Shown here piece by piece: positions 14,947 through 25,934 of a DNA stretch of 64,000 bases; the first letter of the stretch is position 1; every line of letters starts with the position of its first letter. The position numbers and the translations under genes are program-made. The notes under the pieces are model-generated. The model did not search any database. It had not been told where the DNA came from and saw nothing but the letters and a program-made list of their open reading frames with translations. The stretch lies in NCBI RefSeq assembly GCF_000002865.3, contig NW_001865039.1, forward strand, positions 430,527-494,526, read 5' to 3'. This DNA is from Monosiga brevicollis MX1. Lineage: Eukaryota > Opisthokonta > Choanoflagellata > Craspedida > Salpingoecidae.

Positions 14947-17002
14947 TTAGCCAAGGCTGGCTAGATCAGGCAATGCCGTGATGGGAGGCCAGGCTGTGCC
15001 TGCAAAGCCACAATGCACTAGAACTGGCACGGCCGTTGGTCCGCCTACCAGTGACAGGACCCGCTCAATGTAGTTGTGCATGAGTGTGAGCTGTACCTCA
15101 CGGTGCAGCGTCGCCATTTGCGCAGCAGCTGCAGTAGCGCGTGAATCCAGTCGACTTTTCTCAGTGTCTGTCAAGAGGGTGGGCCCTGGCGTCGATGTGG
15201 CCGCTGTCTGTAGGGATAAACAGGCACGGAGGGCTGCATTGACCTGCGATGTCAGCGAGGGAAGAGGGGGGGGGGGGGGGGGGGGGGGGGGCCNNNNNNN
15301 NNNNNNNNNNNNNNNNNNNNNNNNNNNNNNNNNNNNNNNNNNNTTTTTTTTTTGGGGGGGGGGGGGGGGGCAGGTGTAAGCTTGATTTATGACACCCAAC
15401 AACCTACTCGCTCATAGGACGAGAACGAGTGTATGTGACAGGAATGTAACCGAGCCAGGAACAGGACTCTTTTGCACACACCGCAAAGGGGTCATAATGC
15501 AGTGCCTGTGCCTGCTCCAAGGGCGACCAGCGCTGTGCCAGCAGGTGGCGCAGCGAGGCTGCAAACGAAAAGTCGAGGTGCAGCGCCTCGTGGATAGCCC
15601 TAGGCATATCCCCACAAACCACGATGATGTCCCCGTCGAACAAGCCAACACCACTGCCGGACATCCAGACAAGTCTTGACAAAGTTTGGCCCCTGCAAAC
15701 ATACCTCAGGTAGGCCATGGCTCCCTGCCGCAGTTTGGTTCCATCCCAGCTGCCTTCCAAAGGAATCTACTCGGTCGTGCCAGGACGGTGCCAAGAAGGG
15801 GGCCGAGAGTGACGGCGCAAGGTGAGACGTGTTGGGTTCTGGGCGTAACTTATACCATGCAGCGCGCTGTGGCGCTCGAGGCACGCACCGGCAAGGCGTA
15901 AATGTCGTGAATCATCACGTATTCAGGCGCATCGGTCCAAACATTGAAAGAGACGGAGTCTTTCAGCGTCGCCACCTCGTGCCACCAGTGTGGAGGCACA
16001 TACAGCAAGTCTGAGGGCCCGAGGGTGACTTGCCACACTGCCGCCACATCGGCCAGCCGTTGCGGGGTAGTTGACACAGGCGATCCACGGCCCTGGTTTT
16101 CGCTGGCCAGTACGTCTGGATCAGCCATACACACTGCGCTGCCACTGGCTGCTGCAGCACCCAAAGGATCCCATTGCGCGTGCGCAATCGACGGATGCAA
16201 ACAGGGGTAGGGGCACACGGGCGCGCCCGGCCGCAGGAGTGTAAACTGCTTACGGCCGTGCAGCTGTAGAAAAAAGTTCCACGAAGCATCGTAGTGCATG
16301 GCTGTTACCAAGCCGCCATGACCAAGCCAGAGGTTGCTTTGCAGGCCCGTGGCACTCTGTGCCATGGCGTCACGATCCGGTAACAAGTCCTCGAGAGCAG
16401 GCCAATGGGGCCCCAGCTTGTTCACATCCGCACTAAAGTACAGGAAACGCCCCGCATCGCGCGCTACTGTGTCGAAAAGCTGGCCCGTGGAAACGTTGAC
16501 CTTGACATTAAAGTCCGTCCAGTGGTCATGCCGCAGGAAAGGCTCCAGTTCTTTATCGTCATGAAAGGTGCGGAAGCGGCCCGACCCGCGCTGTGCATAT
16601 GCGGGTACTGTGGACAGAGCTGAAGCAATGTCCGCTGGAGTCCACTTGCTCAGAGATGCTTGCGTCGCCTATGGTGTTGATTCAGGCACGACATTCGAGA
16701 GTAGAGCTCAGCATGTGCATGTCCTCACCCAACCTCTTTCTTTTGCAGCGAGCACGCACCAGTGAGCTATGCCGTATCACAAAGGGCTCGCGCTGGCGCG
16801 CCAACTGCTCAAGCTGCTCTCGAGTGTGCCCTTCGGCATCAGGCACCTCGCGGACAAGATTGCGAGTCACAACCGTTCGCACGCTAACAAGCGTGGGCGC
16901 TTGCTTGGACGACACGCCGGCCCCACACTCGACGAGCAGTAGCCCAAGCACCACGAGCACCATCAGCACCCGGGCTGTACCCGAGCACCCCTCGAATGGC
17001 AT
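14947..17002 (-). CDS. JmjC/cupin-8 domain protein with N-terminal signal or signal-anchor
   Basis: Probable Fe(II)/2-oxoglutarate oxygenase. It starts MPFEGCSGTARVLMVLVVLG with a hydrophobic stretch at residues 10-28, so it enters the secretory pathway or is anchored there. The second exon has TFHDDKELEPFLRHDHWTDF. The third, about 16430-15890, has LWLGHGGLVTAMHYDASWNF (the HxD iron ligands), LHGRKQFTLLRPG, and later YVPPHWWHEVATLKDSVSFN, which supplies the distal His. The triad is therefore complete. A further exon (about 15690-15410) has LHLDFSFAASLRHLLAQR, and the last (about 15264-14947) is helical with EVQLTLMHNYIERVLSLVGG. Layout resembles animal JMJD-type cupin-8 proteins, but the target is unknown. 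An assembly gap lies in the last intron. Confidence 0.85.
15266..15370. other. Assembly gap (50 N, 15294-15343) flanked by homopolymers
   Basis: A run of about 26 G precedes the Ns. T10 followed by G17 comes after them. These look like low-quality read ends meeting a gap of arbitrary size, so the true sequence here is unknown. It falls between the last two exons of the JmjC gene. Confidence 0.95.
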
Positions 17003-17172
17003 AGTCCGTGACAGAAGTCAGCTCCGCAACTGGCACATCAGCGCACCAGCAACTCGAATTGTCAGATGATTGTGCTGACAATAGGTGGCGGGTCACAAAT
17101 TTCGAAATAATGAGTCACATGTTTTTCCCGACCAAACAATTCAGTTTATTTGTTTCTTTAGCAACGTCCGCG
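17003..17172. promoter_or_regulatory. 170-bp divergent promoter between the JmjC and dynein-docking genes
   Basis: Shortest head-to-head spacer in the window. It holds a 7-bp inverted repeat (TTGTCAG/CTGACAA, about 17057-17079). It also has two AGCAAC half-sites of the RFX X-box type, one ending about 10 bp before the docking-protein ATG. Confidence 0.5.
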
Positions 17173-19763
17173 ATGATGAAGGCTCAGGATAGCGAACAAG
17201 CGTTCCCCGGTGCGTCTGCCCGACATCCAAGAGCCAGCGCTGCGCTCGGCCGCCGCGCGTGGCATCGTGTGCTTCCATTGTCTGTTCTTGCGACCAGCTG
17301 TTCCATCCAGAGTTGAATGGCTCGTGGAACAGAAGGGAGTGTATTTGTTCTTTTCTGTCTGCCATCGCCTGCGCCATGCACGGGACAGCAAATGCCTTGC
17401 CAACCACACGCAGACAAACATAACATCGGGAGAGCACGTCTGGCAATTGTGGCGGCGGCTGCGCGCCATCAGCCTAATAACGTGCTTGCTTTTCTTGTTT
17501 TGTCTGGGGCTGTACTGTGTATCGCAGACTCGGAGGTGGAGCGGCTTCGCCGGCAGTTCCGAATTACAGAGGGCGATCGCAAGACTTACAACGACGGCAC
17601 CCAGCTTGAGCTGAAGAAGCAGGTTCGCTCGTGATCTGGCCGCGACTTGTGCAGACCCGTCGTCTGTTGAAGCTCGACGATGCGTAAACGGGCTTTCTTG
17701 CTGTGGTTGTGGGTGTATTCTATTTTATTTTTTCCCCACGATTGAATTCCCGTTCTTCCCACCCGCTCACCGTGCCTTTCTGCTGCCCCTTGCCCCTGTC
17801 CTTTCGTGGTTCATTTTGTTTCATATTGGTGTTCCTCGTTTTTGCCGTTGCTGCTTCGCATCTGCTCAGGCGGATCAATTGGAGAAGCTGCGCAAGGACA
17901 ATGCCTTGCTCACACACGAGCTTGACATGGCTATGGCGGCTGATCGGGATGCTGACGATGAGAAGAAGGCGGCCGATGACTTGACAAACGAGCTCGCCAC
18001 CCGGAAAGTACGCCCAACTCGCCTTCTAACCACCAAACCGGTGCTTTCCTCTTCTTTGTAGCCTACTCACGCTCCATCTTCACGTCCCATCGTTGCCTTG
18101 GTCCTGTCTTTAGAGCGAGATGGACGCGGCTCAGGAAGAGCTTAATGAATTGCAACGTACGCTCAAGGAAACAGACCAGGACATCCATGATCGTCGTCGC
18201 CAGATTGGTGGTGCGGCAGGTGTTGAGGCTCAAAAGCGACGCCTGGCCAGCCGTATCAAAACTCTGGAAAACCGCGTTGAGCAAGGCACTCGCAAATACA
18301 ATGAAATTCTGACCAGCAATGCCAAGCTCCGTGAGCAGATTGACCACCTGAAGCAGGAGCGTCGCGTGTTCGACGGCTTGCACCGTAAGCTCGAGAAGGA
18401 GCTCACTCAGCACCGGCGCGACATTGCGGAGCTTGTGGCGCAATCACAGCAGGCCTACGACGCCCGCGACGAGGCGCACCACCGCATGAGCATGCTGGAG
18501 GAGAAGAGTGCCAAGGAACTCAATCAACATGATGCTGATATCAAAGCCCTCAAGCGCACTTTGGAGCATGACCGCAAGCTCAAGAGCTTCATGGGTGTCA
18601 AGGCTCAACCGCGAGGTCAGGATGAGCTCGCAGCCTCACACAAGCGCAACGCCAACCAATCAGATCAGCCCGAGGCAATGGTGCAGACCTATGAGGCTGC
18701 CTTTAAGCAACTGAAGGAGGCCACGGGCATTGAGGAGACGAACAAGCTCGTGGAGCGTTTCATTCAAATGGAGGACCAAAACTTCTCCCTCTTTAACTAT
18801 GTCAACGAGCTCAACAATGAGTTGGAGAGCCTCACCGAGCAGGTTCATGAGCTGCAATCCAGCATTGACAAGTTTCAACGAGAGAACCGAACATCGGATA
18901 GCGAGCGCAAAGCAACGCTTCAGGAGCTGGAACAGAAGCTTGAGGCTGTCAATCAGCAAGCCAAGCACTTTGAGAGCCAACAATCGGCTTTCACGGACCA
19001 ATTTGCGGCGCTCAAGGCCGGCATCTCAACGATTTTTGACGGGCCAGTATGCGAGGGAACCGTGCTTACCGACATGCTTGGCAATACCGAGATCACTGAA
19101 TCAAACATCATGTCCTTCTTGGGCGCTATCGAACAGGTGCGCGCGGCGTTAGCGTCAATCGTGACCTGGGCCATATTTTGGTTTTTTTTTTTTTTTTCTT
19201 TCTTGCTTTTCTGTTTCTTTCTTTTCGCTTTCTTCTCCTCGTCCTTCTTTCTTTGCTATGTCGTTGCCCTCTTCTTCAAAGGACAAAGCTCACTAACACC
19301 TTACATGTGCGTGCGCCTCCGTGTTGTAGCGCGCCAACGAGCTCCTTCAGCTACGAGCCCTGCTTGACCAGAAGGAGCGAGACAAGTGGGAGGAGCAAGA
19401 AGCTGTGCTGCGCGAGGAGCTGGACAACGAAGACGCCTTTGACCCTACTGCGACCCTGGTACGACCATGCCCCGTGGCTTTTGGGCGGTTCTGTCTCGAG
19501 GCACACCCACCTTTTTTTTTTTTTGGTACATGCCTCATGTTCTGCGTCTTTCATCCGCCCTTTTTGCTCAGGGTCCCAAGCCACAGCCTGGTGGCCTCTT
19601 GGGTGCAGGCCCGCTGCCACAAGTCTCACCACTCAACATCGTCCCTCCTACTTCCCTGGGTGACGGCGATGCGGAGCTGACCGATGAGGAGGAGCTCACG
19701 CGACCCATGTCTCATCACGAACTCAAACGCAAGATTGCACGAGGTCTGCAAGGGAGCGCATGA
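17173..19763 (+). CDS. ODAD1: Outer dynein arm docking complex coiled-coil subunit (CCDC114/CCDC63, DC2-like)
   Basis: Anchors outer dynein arms on doublet microtubules of the flagellum. Exon 1 at 17173 encodes MMKAQDSEQAFP, spliced in phase to DSEVERLRRQFRITEGDRK, which matches the start of the CCDC63/CCDC114/ODA1 family. Next come DQLEKLRKDNALLTHELDMA and a long exon (18118-19136) of heptad-rich coiled coil with the family hallmark NKLVERFIQMEDQNFSLFNY followed by VNELNNELESL. C-terminal exons carry LLQLRALLDQKERDKWEEQE and a Pro/Gly-rich end with an acidic patch. Total about 520 aa, usual for the family. The assignment among paralogues (CCDC114 or CCDC63) is not resolved. It shares a 170-bp spacer with the JmjC gene. 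Confidence 0.88.
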
Positions 19764-20118
19764 GAGCGCGCGCAGCATCTACATATTTTGATCAACCTCT
19801 GCTGCTGCGAACACCTGTGCCTGTCCCCACAAACGTTTTCGCGACCGCCGACTGTCTGCGATCCACGCTTCCCTTGTATATTTTGCGACATGTGCAAGAC
19901 TAAGTTGAACAAATACAGTTGTCAATTGCATTTCGTGAACGCGCTTCACGAGGCGCATCTTCCGCGCAGCGGAAGGCTGCGGTGACTCATATCGTGCACG
20001 CACTGGTTTCAAGTGCCGTTAACCGTGTGCTGCCAAAGTACTCGCGTACCATGGCGGCCTCTTTTTGTGTGATGTTAAGTGTGCGTTGCCGCTCAGCGGC
20101 AAGGTTGTGATAATTGAC
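19764..20118. other. Tail-to-tail intergenic region
   Basis: 355 bp between convergent genes. Nothing recognisable beyond 3' flanks. Confidence 0.4.
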
Positions 20119-22708
20119 TCAGCGAGCCCGCCCTCCTGCCTTCTTAGCGCCCTTCTTTGCTGGTCGACGAGTCAGAAAATCAGAAATCGAAACACCGTTG
20201 CTGGCAGATTTGCGCTTGGCCGTACCGGCTCGGTCCGCCAGCTTCAGCGGCTGCGAAGAGGTCGTTGCTTCTTGCTTGACCCCACGGCTGGCGCTGATTG
20301 GCGCTGCGTGGGGCTTGTGGGATGATGCAATTGAAGCCACTTTAGGCTTACGCACCTCGGGCTTGATAGGCACACCGGTACTCGACTGCCGCGCAGCCAG
20401 CGTCGTTGAATGCCGCCAAACCAGCTCACCGGCGCGTGCGGGTCGCAGCAAAGATAGAAAAGGGTGTTGGAGTGCTTCGCTCGGGCGCAAACGCAACTCT
20501 ATCACAAACAAGTAGTAATGCATTAGTTGTGCGTTGCACCCAAGCAACAGCCGGGTCAAGCGGTAAAGATCATAGTTAGCATAGTAGGCTGCCGCTATTG
20601 ACCAAACAAACGCGCACACCTGGATCAGGATCCAAGAGCCCGGCCAAGAGGCTTCCAAAGGCGCTATGACGACAACCAGTCACGCTCAAAAGCTTGGCTG
20701 CAAATTCCTGGTGGCTGCAGTACAATGTGGAAGAAGAAGAAGAAGAAGAAAAAAAAATCAAGGAGGGCAAGACAATAAATCAAAAGGTACGATGCGCTCC
20801 CTTTTTCAAACCAAACGCTCAGGCTTGTTGGGATGACTCAAGAATTCTAACCGAACATCAACATTTTCAAGCGTCGGCTGTTCCAGATCCACCGCTTCGA
20901 TCTATGCACAGGTGGCACAAAAGTCAAGCGGACGTGAACTGCCGACCGTGTGGACTCCACCCTGTTTGCCCGGTCGACAGCTGCTCCCACCTCGCTTAAA
21001 AACCGACTGCTTTGGAAAGTAGCCGGCAAGGATTCAAAAAGCTCATAGATCAAGGCTCTCGCATGCGAAGCATCGGTTGCTGGTACCAATACTTGACCAG
21101 AGTACAGCTGGCGATTTGCAGGTTCACATGAGTCCTGGTACGGTTTATGACTGGAGCCAAAGAGGCAGGAACTGTTGGCAACCATGACTACGCTGATCCT
21201 TCTCTTATCGGGGAACGAGTGTCAGCTTCCTTGCCAACGCTCTGATGATGGTGAGCCTTCACAACTCACCTCAGCCAGGATGCAGCCCAATGACCACACA
21301 TCAGCAGGCAGACCAAACTGCGTGTTAAACAAGACCTTGGAGTCGTTTGCATCAAAAGAAAGCCAGATGAGTGCAGTAGAATGTCAGGTCAACACTTGCC
21401 TTTTGACAATCACGACAATCTGCACCTACCTCGGGCGCTCGGTACTGCAGCGACTGTAGATCATGCATCTGCTCCACGTACATGCCCACCATTTCGGGAG
21501 TTGCTTCAAAACTGTTGCCGAAATCCATGAGTTTGACAGCACAGCGCTGTGCGGAATCTAAAGGGGCGACAGAGCAGGGTTCAGCAGACGTGAGCCGGCG
21601 GGTGCATTTGGATAAGGTGTGGCCCATACGGGATAGCCATGTTCAAGTACACACCATCACAAAGCAAAATGTTATCTGGTTTGATGTCCGCATGAAGAAT
21701 GTTGAGAATCTCCAGCAGCTCTAGGGCATGTAGCACTTGAACTGCAACCTTGGCCACAGCTTTGAGACGCAGCGCAACTAGACCACCAACAACACACCAG
21801 TCGTGACTCATAGCAAAGTGCAGGCAGCATAGCATGATAAAGTGAATGCCAATACGGGGGCTCGTGCGCAGGCTTCCAAGCGTACCAGGACTCTCACGCC
21901 GCGCAGAGATTGTCTGAGAGGCGCGGTCAATACAATGGTGGAGCGGTGCTGACGAGAGGAGCTACCATATCAAGCAAAAGTGCTCATCAAATCAAGCATG
22001 GCTAATCAGAACAGCATCCAAAGCATTTTACTCGCGGCCCGGCGATTCTTTGATTCAAACCTCAAAAGCAACGCAGAGGTGCTGCCCGGCCCAGAAACGC
22101 CCAAAACATCGACCAATCGCGTATGACCTGGAGTGGCAATCAAAAGAAAGCCAGGCCGGAGATGGGAGCCATGAGAGAGCAACCATGAATGGGGTGTTGA
22201 CGAAATAAAAAGATGGGACAAAGTTGCCGGCGTCGTTCGAGATAGGTGCATACCCGGCAGGATCTGCTGCGTTGAGCCGCGAGATGATGTCATATTCCTG
22301 AACACCCATCTCAGCATATGAAGCATGCATCACTTTGATGGCGCGGCGAATGCCAGATTGGAAGGTATCCTGTGTAGCACATGCAATTGAACGAGGGCAT
22401 GCGTGAGCGGTCCCTTGTGTCCCTTTATCATAGATCAGGCTCCACGCGGCGCGCGGAATATCAGCGATCCGTCAGATAAAAGCAATCTTTACCTCCACTT
22501 CAACCAGCGTGGCAAAGCCGCCCTTGGCAAGGACGCGGGTAAAGGCGTATCGCCCCTGGAACAATGGGACGGGATGTCGCGCGACAAAACTGCCATCGGC
22601 ATCCGTCATGAAGGTCGGGACCAATGCAGTCTTATCTGGCTTGCGCCGGTCGCTTATGCTGGCATATAGCCCTTGCAAGCCAGCCGTCATCCGTGCTGTA
22701 ATCGACAT
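20119..22708 (-). CDS. CMGC-type Ser/Thr protein kinase (DYRK/PRP4-related)
   Basis: Split into at least seven exons. N-terminal exon from 22708: MSITARMTAGLQGLYASI, then GRYAFTRVLAKGGFATLVEV (glycine loop). The next exon carries RRAIKVMHASYAEMGVQEYD with the VAIK lysine. Then ILHADIKPDNILL (catalytic loop with HAD instead of HRD), KLMDFGNSFEATPEM (DFG), DLQSLQYRAPE (APE), an exon with LYSGQVLVPA, and RLRPSEALQHPFL closing the C-lobe. Lys, catalytic Asp and DFG Asp are all present, so it should be active. HAD is known from PRP4-type kinases, and the QSLQYRAPE activation segment is DYRK-like. The C-terminal tail is basic and rich in Ser, Lys and Ala, ending AKKGAKKAGGRAR, possibly nuclear. The start codon is the first plausible Met before the kinase domain; an upstream exon cannot be excluded. 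Confidence 0.78.
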
Positions 22709-23078
22709 TGTGTTGGTCGGCCTGAAGTGTGTTGGCGTCAAGACAGCCGACCCCACCCCGCGATCGGCATAAAACCTGGCACCCACGGTATCCTGCCCAC
22801 ATGCATTGATAGGTCCAGCAAGACAACGGCAAACGCTGATAGCGGAACCGTGTCGCCACTTCACCTGCCCAACTGGCCTGCACCGGTCGTGGCAAGCACC
22901 CCACCAATGCACCGGATGATCTGTTTGACAGTGAAACAGTCGCAGCAGCCAGGGCGGCCAGCCCGAGTTTGAGTTTTTTTTTTTTTTCCAACGGTCAATG
23001 CATCCAAAAAAAAAAAGAACGGCCAGTACTCACACACTCACACACCAAAGGACGAAAAAATGCTGACAATCAAGACCT
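22709..23078. promoter_or_regulatory. 5' flank of the CMGC kinase gene
   Basis: 370 bp. Contains A/T homopolymers (22975-22988 and 23007-23017) and a CACACACTCACACAC stretch near 23030. The open frame continues upstream of the kinase ATG without conserved-looking residues. Confidence 0.35.
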
Positions 23079-23083
23079 TTATT
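23078..23083 (-). terminator. Poly(A) signal AATAAA overlapping the stop codon
   Basis: The minus-strand end reads CAA TAA AGG, so the TAA stop (23081-23079) sits inside AATAAA. Confidence 0.6.
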
Positions 23084-23270
23084 GGTTTGCGTGGTGGCGC
23101 TTGAGCCGGCGCTGCAGGAGTTGAACCTCCAAGCGTAAGCCCTGGTTGAGTTGATGGAGGTGCCAGCGCTGCTTTGTCAAAGCAATAATCTCGTCTTCCA
23201 GCTGATGAAGAACGGTTGAGCTGCTCTCTGCTGCCGCAGGGGTGGTAGCTGTGGCCTCCTCGTTGTCCAT
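23079..23270 (-). CDS. 63-aa coiled-coil protein, function unknown
   Basis: Single coding exon. Residues 1-20 are acidic and Ala/Thr/Ser-rich (MDNEEATATTPAAAESSS). Residues 20-60 form a heptad-like helix with LEDEIIALTKQRWHLHQLN and RLEVQLLQRRLKRHH. A 3' splice-like TTAG lies 13 bp before the ATG, so a 5' UTR intron is likely. It could be a very small scaffold or dimerising protein. I cannot name a family. A poly(A) hexamer overlaps the stop. It is divergent from the next gene, 364 bp away. Confidence 0.6.
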   Translation of the reverse strand: MDNEEATATTPAAAESSSTVLHQLEDEIIALTKQRWHLHQLNQGLRLEVQLLQRRLKRHHANQ

Positions 23271-23634
23271 CTCAAATGCACTCCTAACATCAGGTGTAAA
23301 TATTTGTGAGGAACACGGTTATCATCATAAGATCAAAGTTCAGTTCTTTCAATCTGGGATGAACGGGAGGCAATGCCATCATTATTTTGGGCTCATTACC
23401 TGCGAGCAGAACGAAAAAGCCAAGCCCTGCGGATCGTCGAGCCAGGGCCCAAATGCAAATGCGTCCAGATGATACCAAAGCAATGAATGAAAAAAAGAAA
23501 AGAAAGAAAATAAGGCCGAAAAACGGAATAAAACCGTCGCTCCCATAGGAATTGGTTTTGTCGACAGCTCACTGTCAGACACAGCATAAAGTTTGTTGCA
23601 TTTGACACCCTGGCCATCGCTGCCTTTTTTCAAG
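23271..23634. promoter_or_regulatory. Divergent spacer between the 63-aa gene and the helical-protein gene
   Basis: 364 bp between opposing start codons. A purine-rich stretch lies at 23485-23512. No clear element. Confidence 0.4.
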
Positions 23635-25934
23635 ATGATGGCCAAGAGGATCAAGCACGCCGCAGCGATTGCGCGCGTGCGGCCCTCATCAACCAGTGGC
23701 CAGCTGGGTGGCCTTCAAAAGGACATGTGCACGTTGCTCGATTCCCTCAGACTGATGGGTATGTTCAGAGAAATGCTCACCATCTGCCTTTTATGAATTC
23801 ATCTGTCGATACAGCATATGGACCCAGAGACTCACAACAAATGTCCGTTGATGCACGACCACGACCATTGAAACCACGCTTCTTTGGTCTCAGTCTCGAT
23901 TCAGGACTGGGGTGCTGCCAGTGAAGCGTTGATGACCATGGCCACGATGCTCACGGCTGCAGAGCCAGAAAGCCAGGCCTTGCTGCCCGACACGACTTTG
24001 GATTACCTTCAAAGTCTTTTCCAACGCCATTTCGCAGAGGTGAACTTTGACACGCCCTGCCACGCTCAGGTTGATCAAGTCTCAGAGCTGGAATTTTGTT
24101 ACCTTGCTACTTTTTTCTTTTTGTCAACAGCTCGATGGTGCTCTCCTGACCCTCGTTCCCAACATGCCTCGGGTGTCACCTGGCATCGTGCGCGAGGTAT
24201 GTTCAGTGGATGTGGTTTTGGCAGGCGATTGAGCCCATCTGCATGCCAATGAAGGCACACGGAGCTGCTCGTGGACTTGAATTTCGCACACTGCTGATGG
24301 CCAACATGTTTGGGCTGACATTCTCCATATCATAACAGTTGGTCAAAATGGCATTGAGCCCGACCGAGATTCCGCAACGGCCTCTGTGGCAGGCCTTGCT
24401 CGCCATAGCACAGCAACAAGGTTTGTGCCGTAGGCTAGCAAATCATGACACACGCCTGATATAATATGCTATGTGACTCTTGAAACCGTCCGGCTCAATT
24501 GTGTATAGCAAGGCATGAGCCGCGCGAGCTTGTAGCTCATCGATACGCCTGCCTTGCTTGCATTGCACAGCTTTTGATACGCCTGAACTGAACAAATTAC
24601 TTCCGTTCCTGGTACTTTGCACACGCATGTGCCTGTGAAAGCCGCTTTGTTCGTGGCGTCAAGTCATCTCAAGCAACGCTGTATGATATAGCTAGAGCTG
24701 CTGCAGACACCACCGCGTACGCAGTCGGATCCTCAAGTCACGGAGGAACGAGCCCGTTGGAATCTTTTCAAGGATGTGACCGTGTTATTGCTGACTCAAC
24801 CTGTGTATCACGCTGGCCAACTACAAGTACGCTCCTTGGTACGGCTCGTGGCTCGTGAAAGACAGCCTAATAGGAGGTGTGCTGGATTTATGCAGGCGCT
24901 ATCAGCCATACTGCCCAAGTGGGACCAGCCCCAAGCCGCACTTGACGTCGAGGCCCAGGCCTATGGCCCCATCGTAGCCGCTTGCTTACATGGCAACGGT
25001 ACGTAAGGTCGCAGCTACGGGCAGAATCTTGCCAAAAAAACATAAAAAACAAAAACAAAAACAAAACAAAAAGAAAAAAACGGATGCACAAGACGCCAGT
25101 CTCACCGGGCATGCTGCGTGTGATCAAACGTTGTTGCTGGCGGGCGTCGGCAGCCACGGCGCTTCATCAGTTTTGGTCGAGCCAGGGCCGGCATGCCTTG
25201 TGGCACTATGCTCAAAGGTACGCGACGCACGTCAGCAATGGTGTTTGACGACGTGAACGATAGGACCATTGACAATTTTGAATACATCTCAGCATACCAC
25301 AAGCCTTTCTGGATATTCTTGGAGAGAGCCTGCCCCTACGCGAGCCTCGTCTGTGTGGTCTTGACAACGAACAGGCGTGGAGCCGATTGCTCTGCACCCT
25401 GGAACATCCAAGTGTAGTCGTGGAGGCCAAGCTCAAGGTTACGGTACGGCCTGATGGCCCCAAACTTTTTTGTGCTCAATGTTCACCGACTTGTTCTTTC
25501 TCTTCCTCGAGAGACGGCCCATAAGCATGTCAAACCTTGCTTTTGTGGCTTTTCCATCACGGCTTGCCTCTTATCCTGGTCTTAAAACAATTTCATTTTC
25601 TTGTCAGCTGGCCCTTCTGGCCCACGATTCGGGGCCGCCAATGTCGGTTGGCAATTCTTTGTGCCGCGTGTTGGTGGATCAAGTTGCTGAGGCCAGCTCC
25701 TTGGATGCTCGACGAGGTTTGGCAGCTTGTTGCAAGGCAGCACTGATGCGCCTGCAACAGAACCACGCACAACCTCGCACACATGATCGCAGCACGCAAG
25801 TCAACTCTAGCCGCCGCGTGCACGAGGAAGTGTTGCCTAAAGCCTCTTGGCATCACTTTGCGCAGGTGTGCCCTCGAAGCTGGCGTCCCAAGTTGGTAAC
25901 AGACCAAGGTCTGGGTCTCCCGGCGCTGAAATAA
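23635..25934 (+). CDS. Helical protein of unknown function, multi-exon
   Basis: Not recognised. Exon 1 encodes MMAKRIKHAAAIARVRPS and joins in phase to SIQDWGAASEALMTMATML and TTLDYLQSLFQRHFAEVNFD. Next come LDGALLTLVPNMPRVSPGIV, LVKMALSPTEIPQRPLWQAL, ARWNLFKDVTVLLLTQPVYH, ALSAILPKWDQPQAALDVEA, and a Gly-rich exon with CDQTLLLAGVGSHGASSVLV. The exon with QAFLDILGESLPLREPRL fits only if an alternative GTGTTT donor near 25242 is used. The final exon starts LALLAHDSGPPMSVGNSL and ends GLPALK. Leu/Ala-rich helices suggest a HEAT-like or all-helical scaffold. The stop codon lies inside AATAAA (25930-25935). Confidence 0.6.

Noticed and set aside
15266-15370. G-runs as telomere-like or G-quadruplex element
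   Set aside because: They border an N gap directly and look like sequencing artefact.
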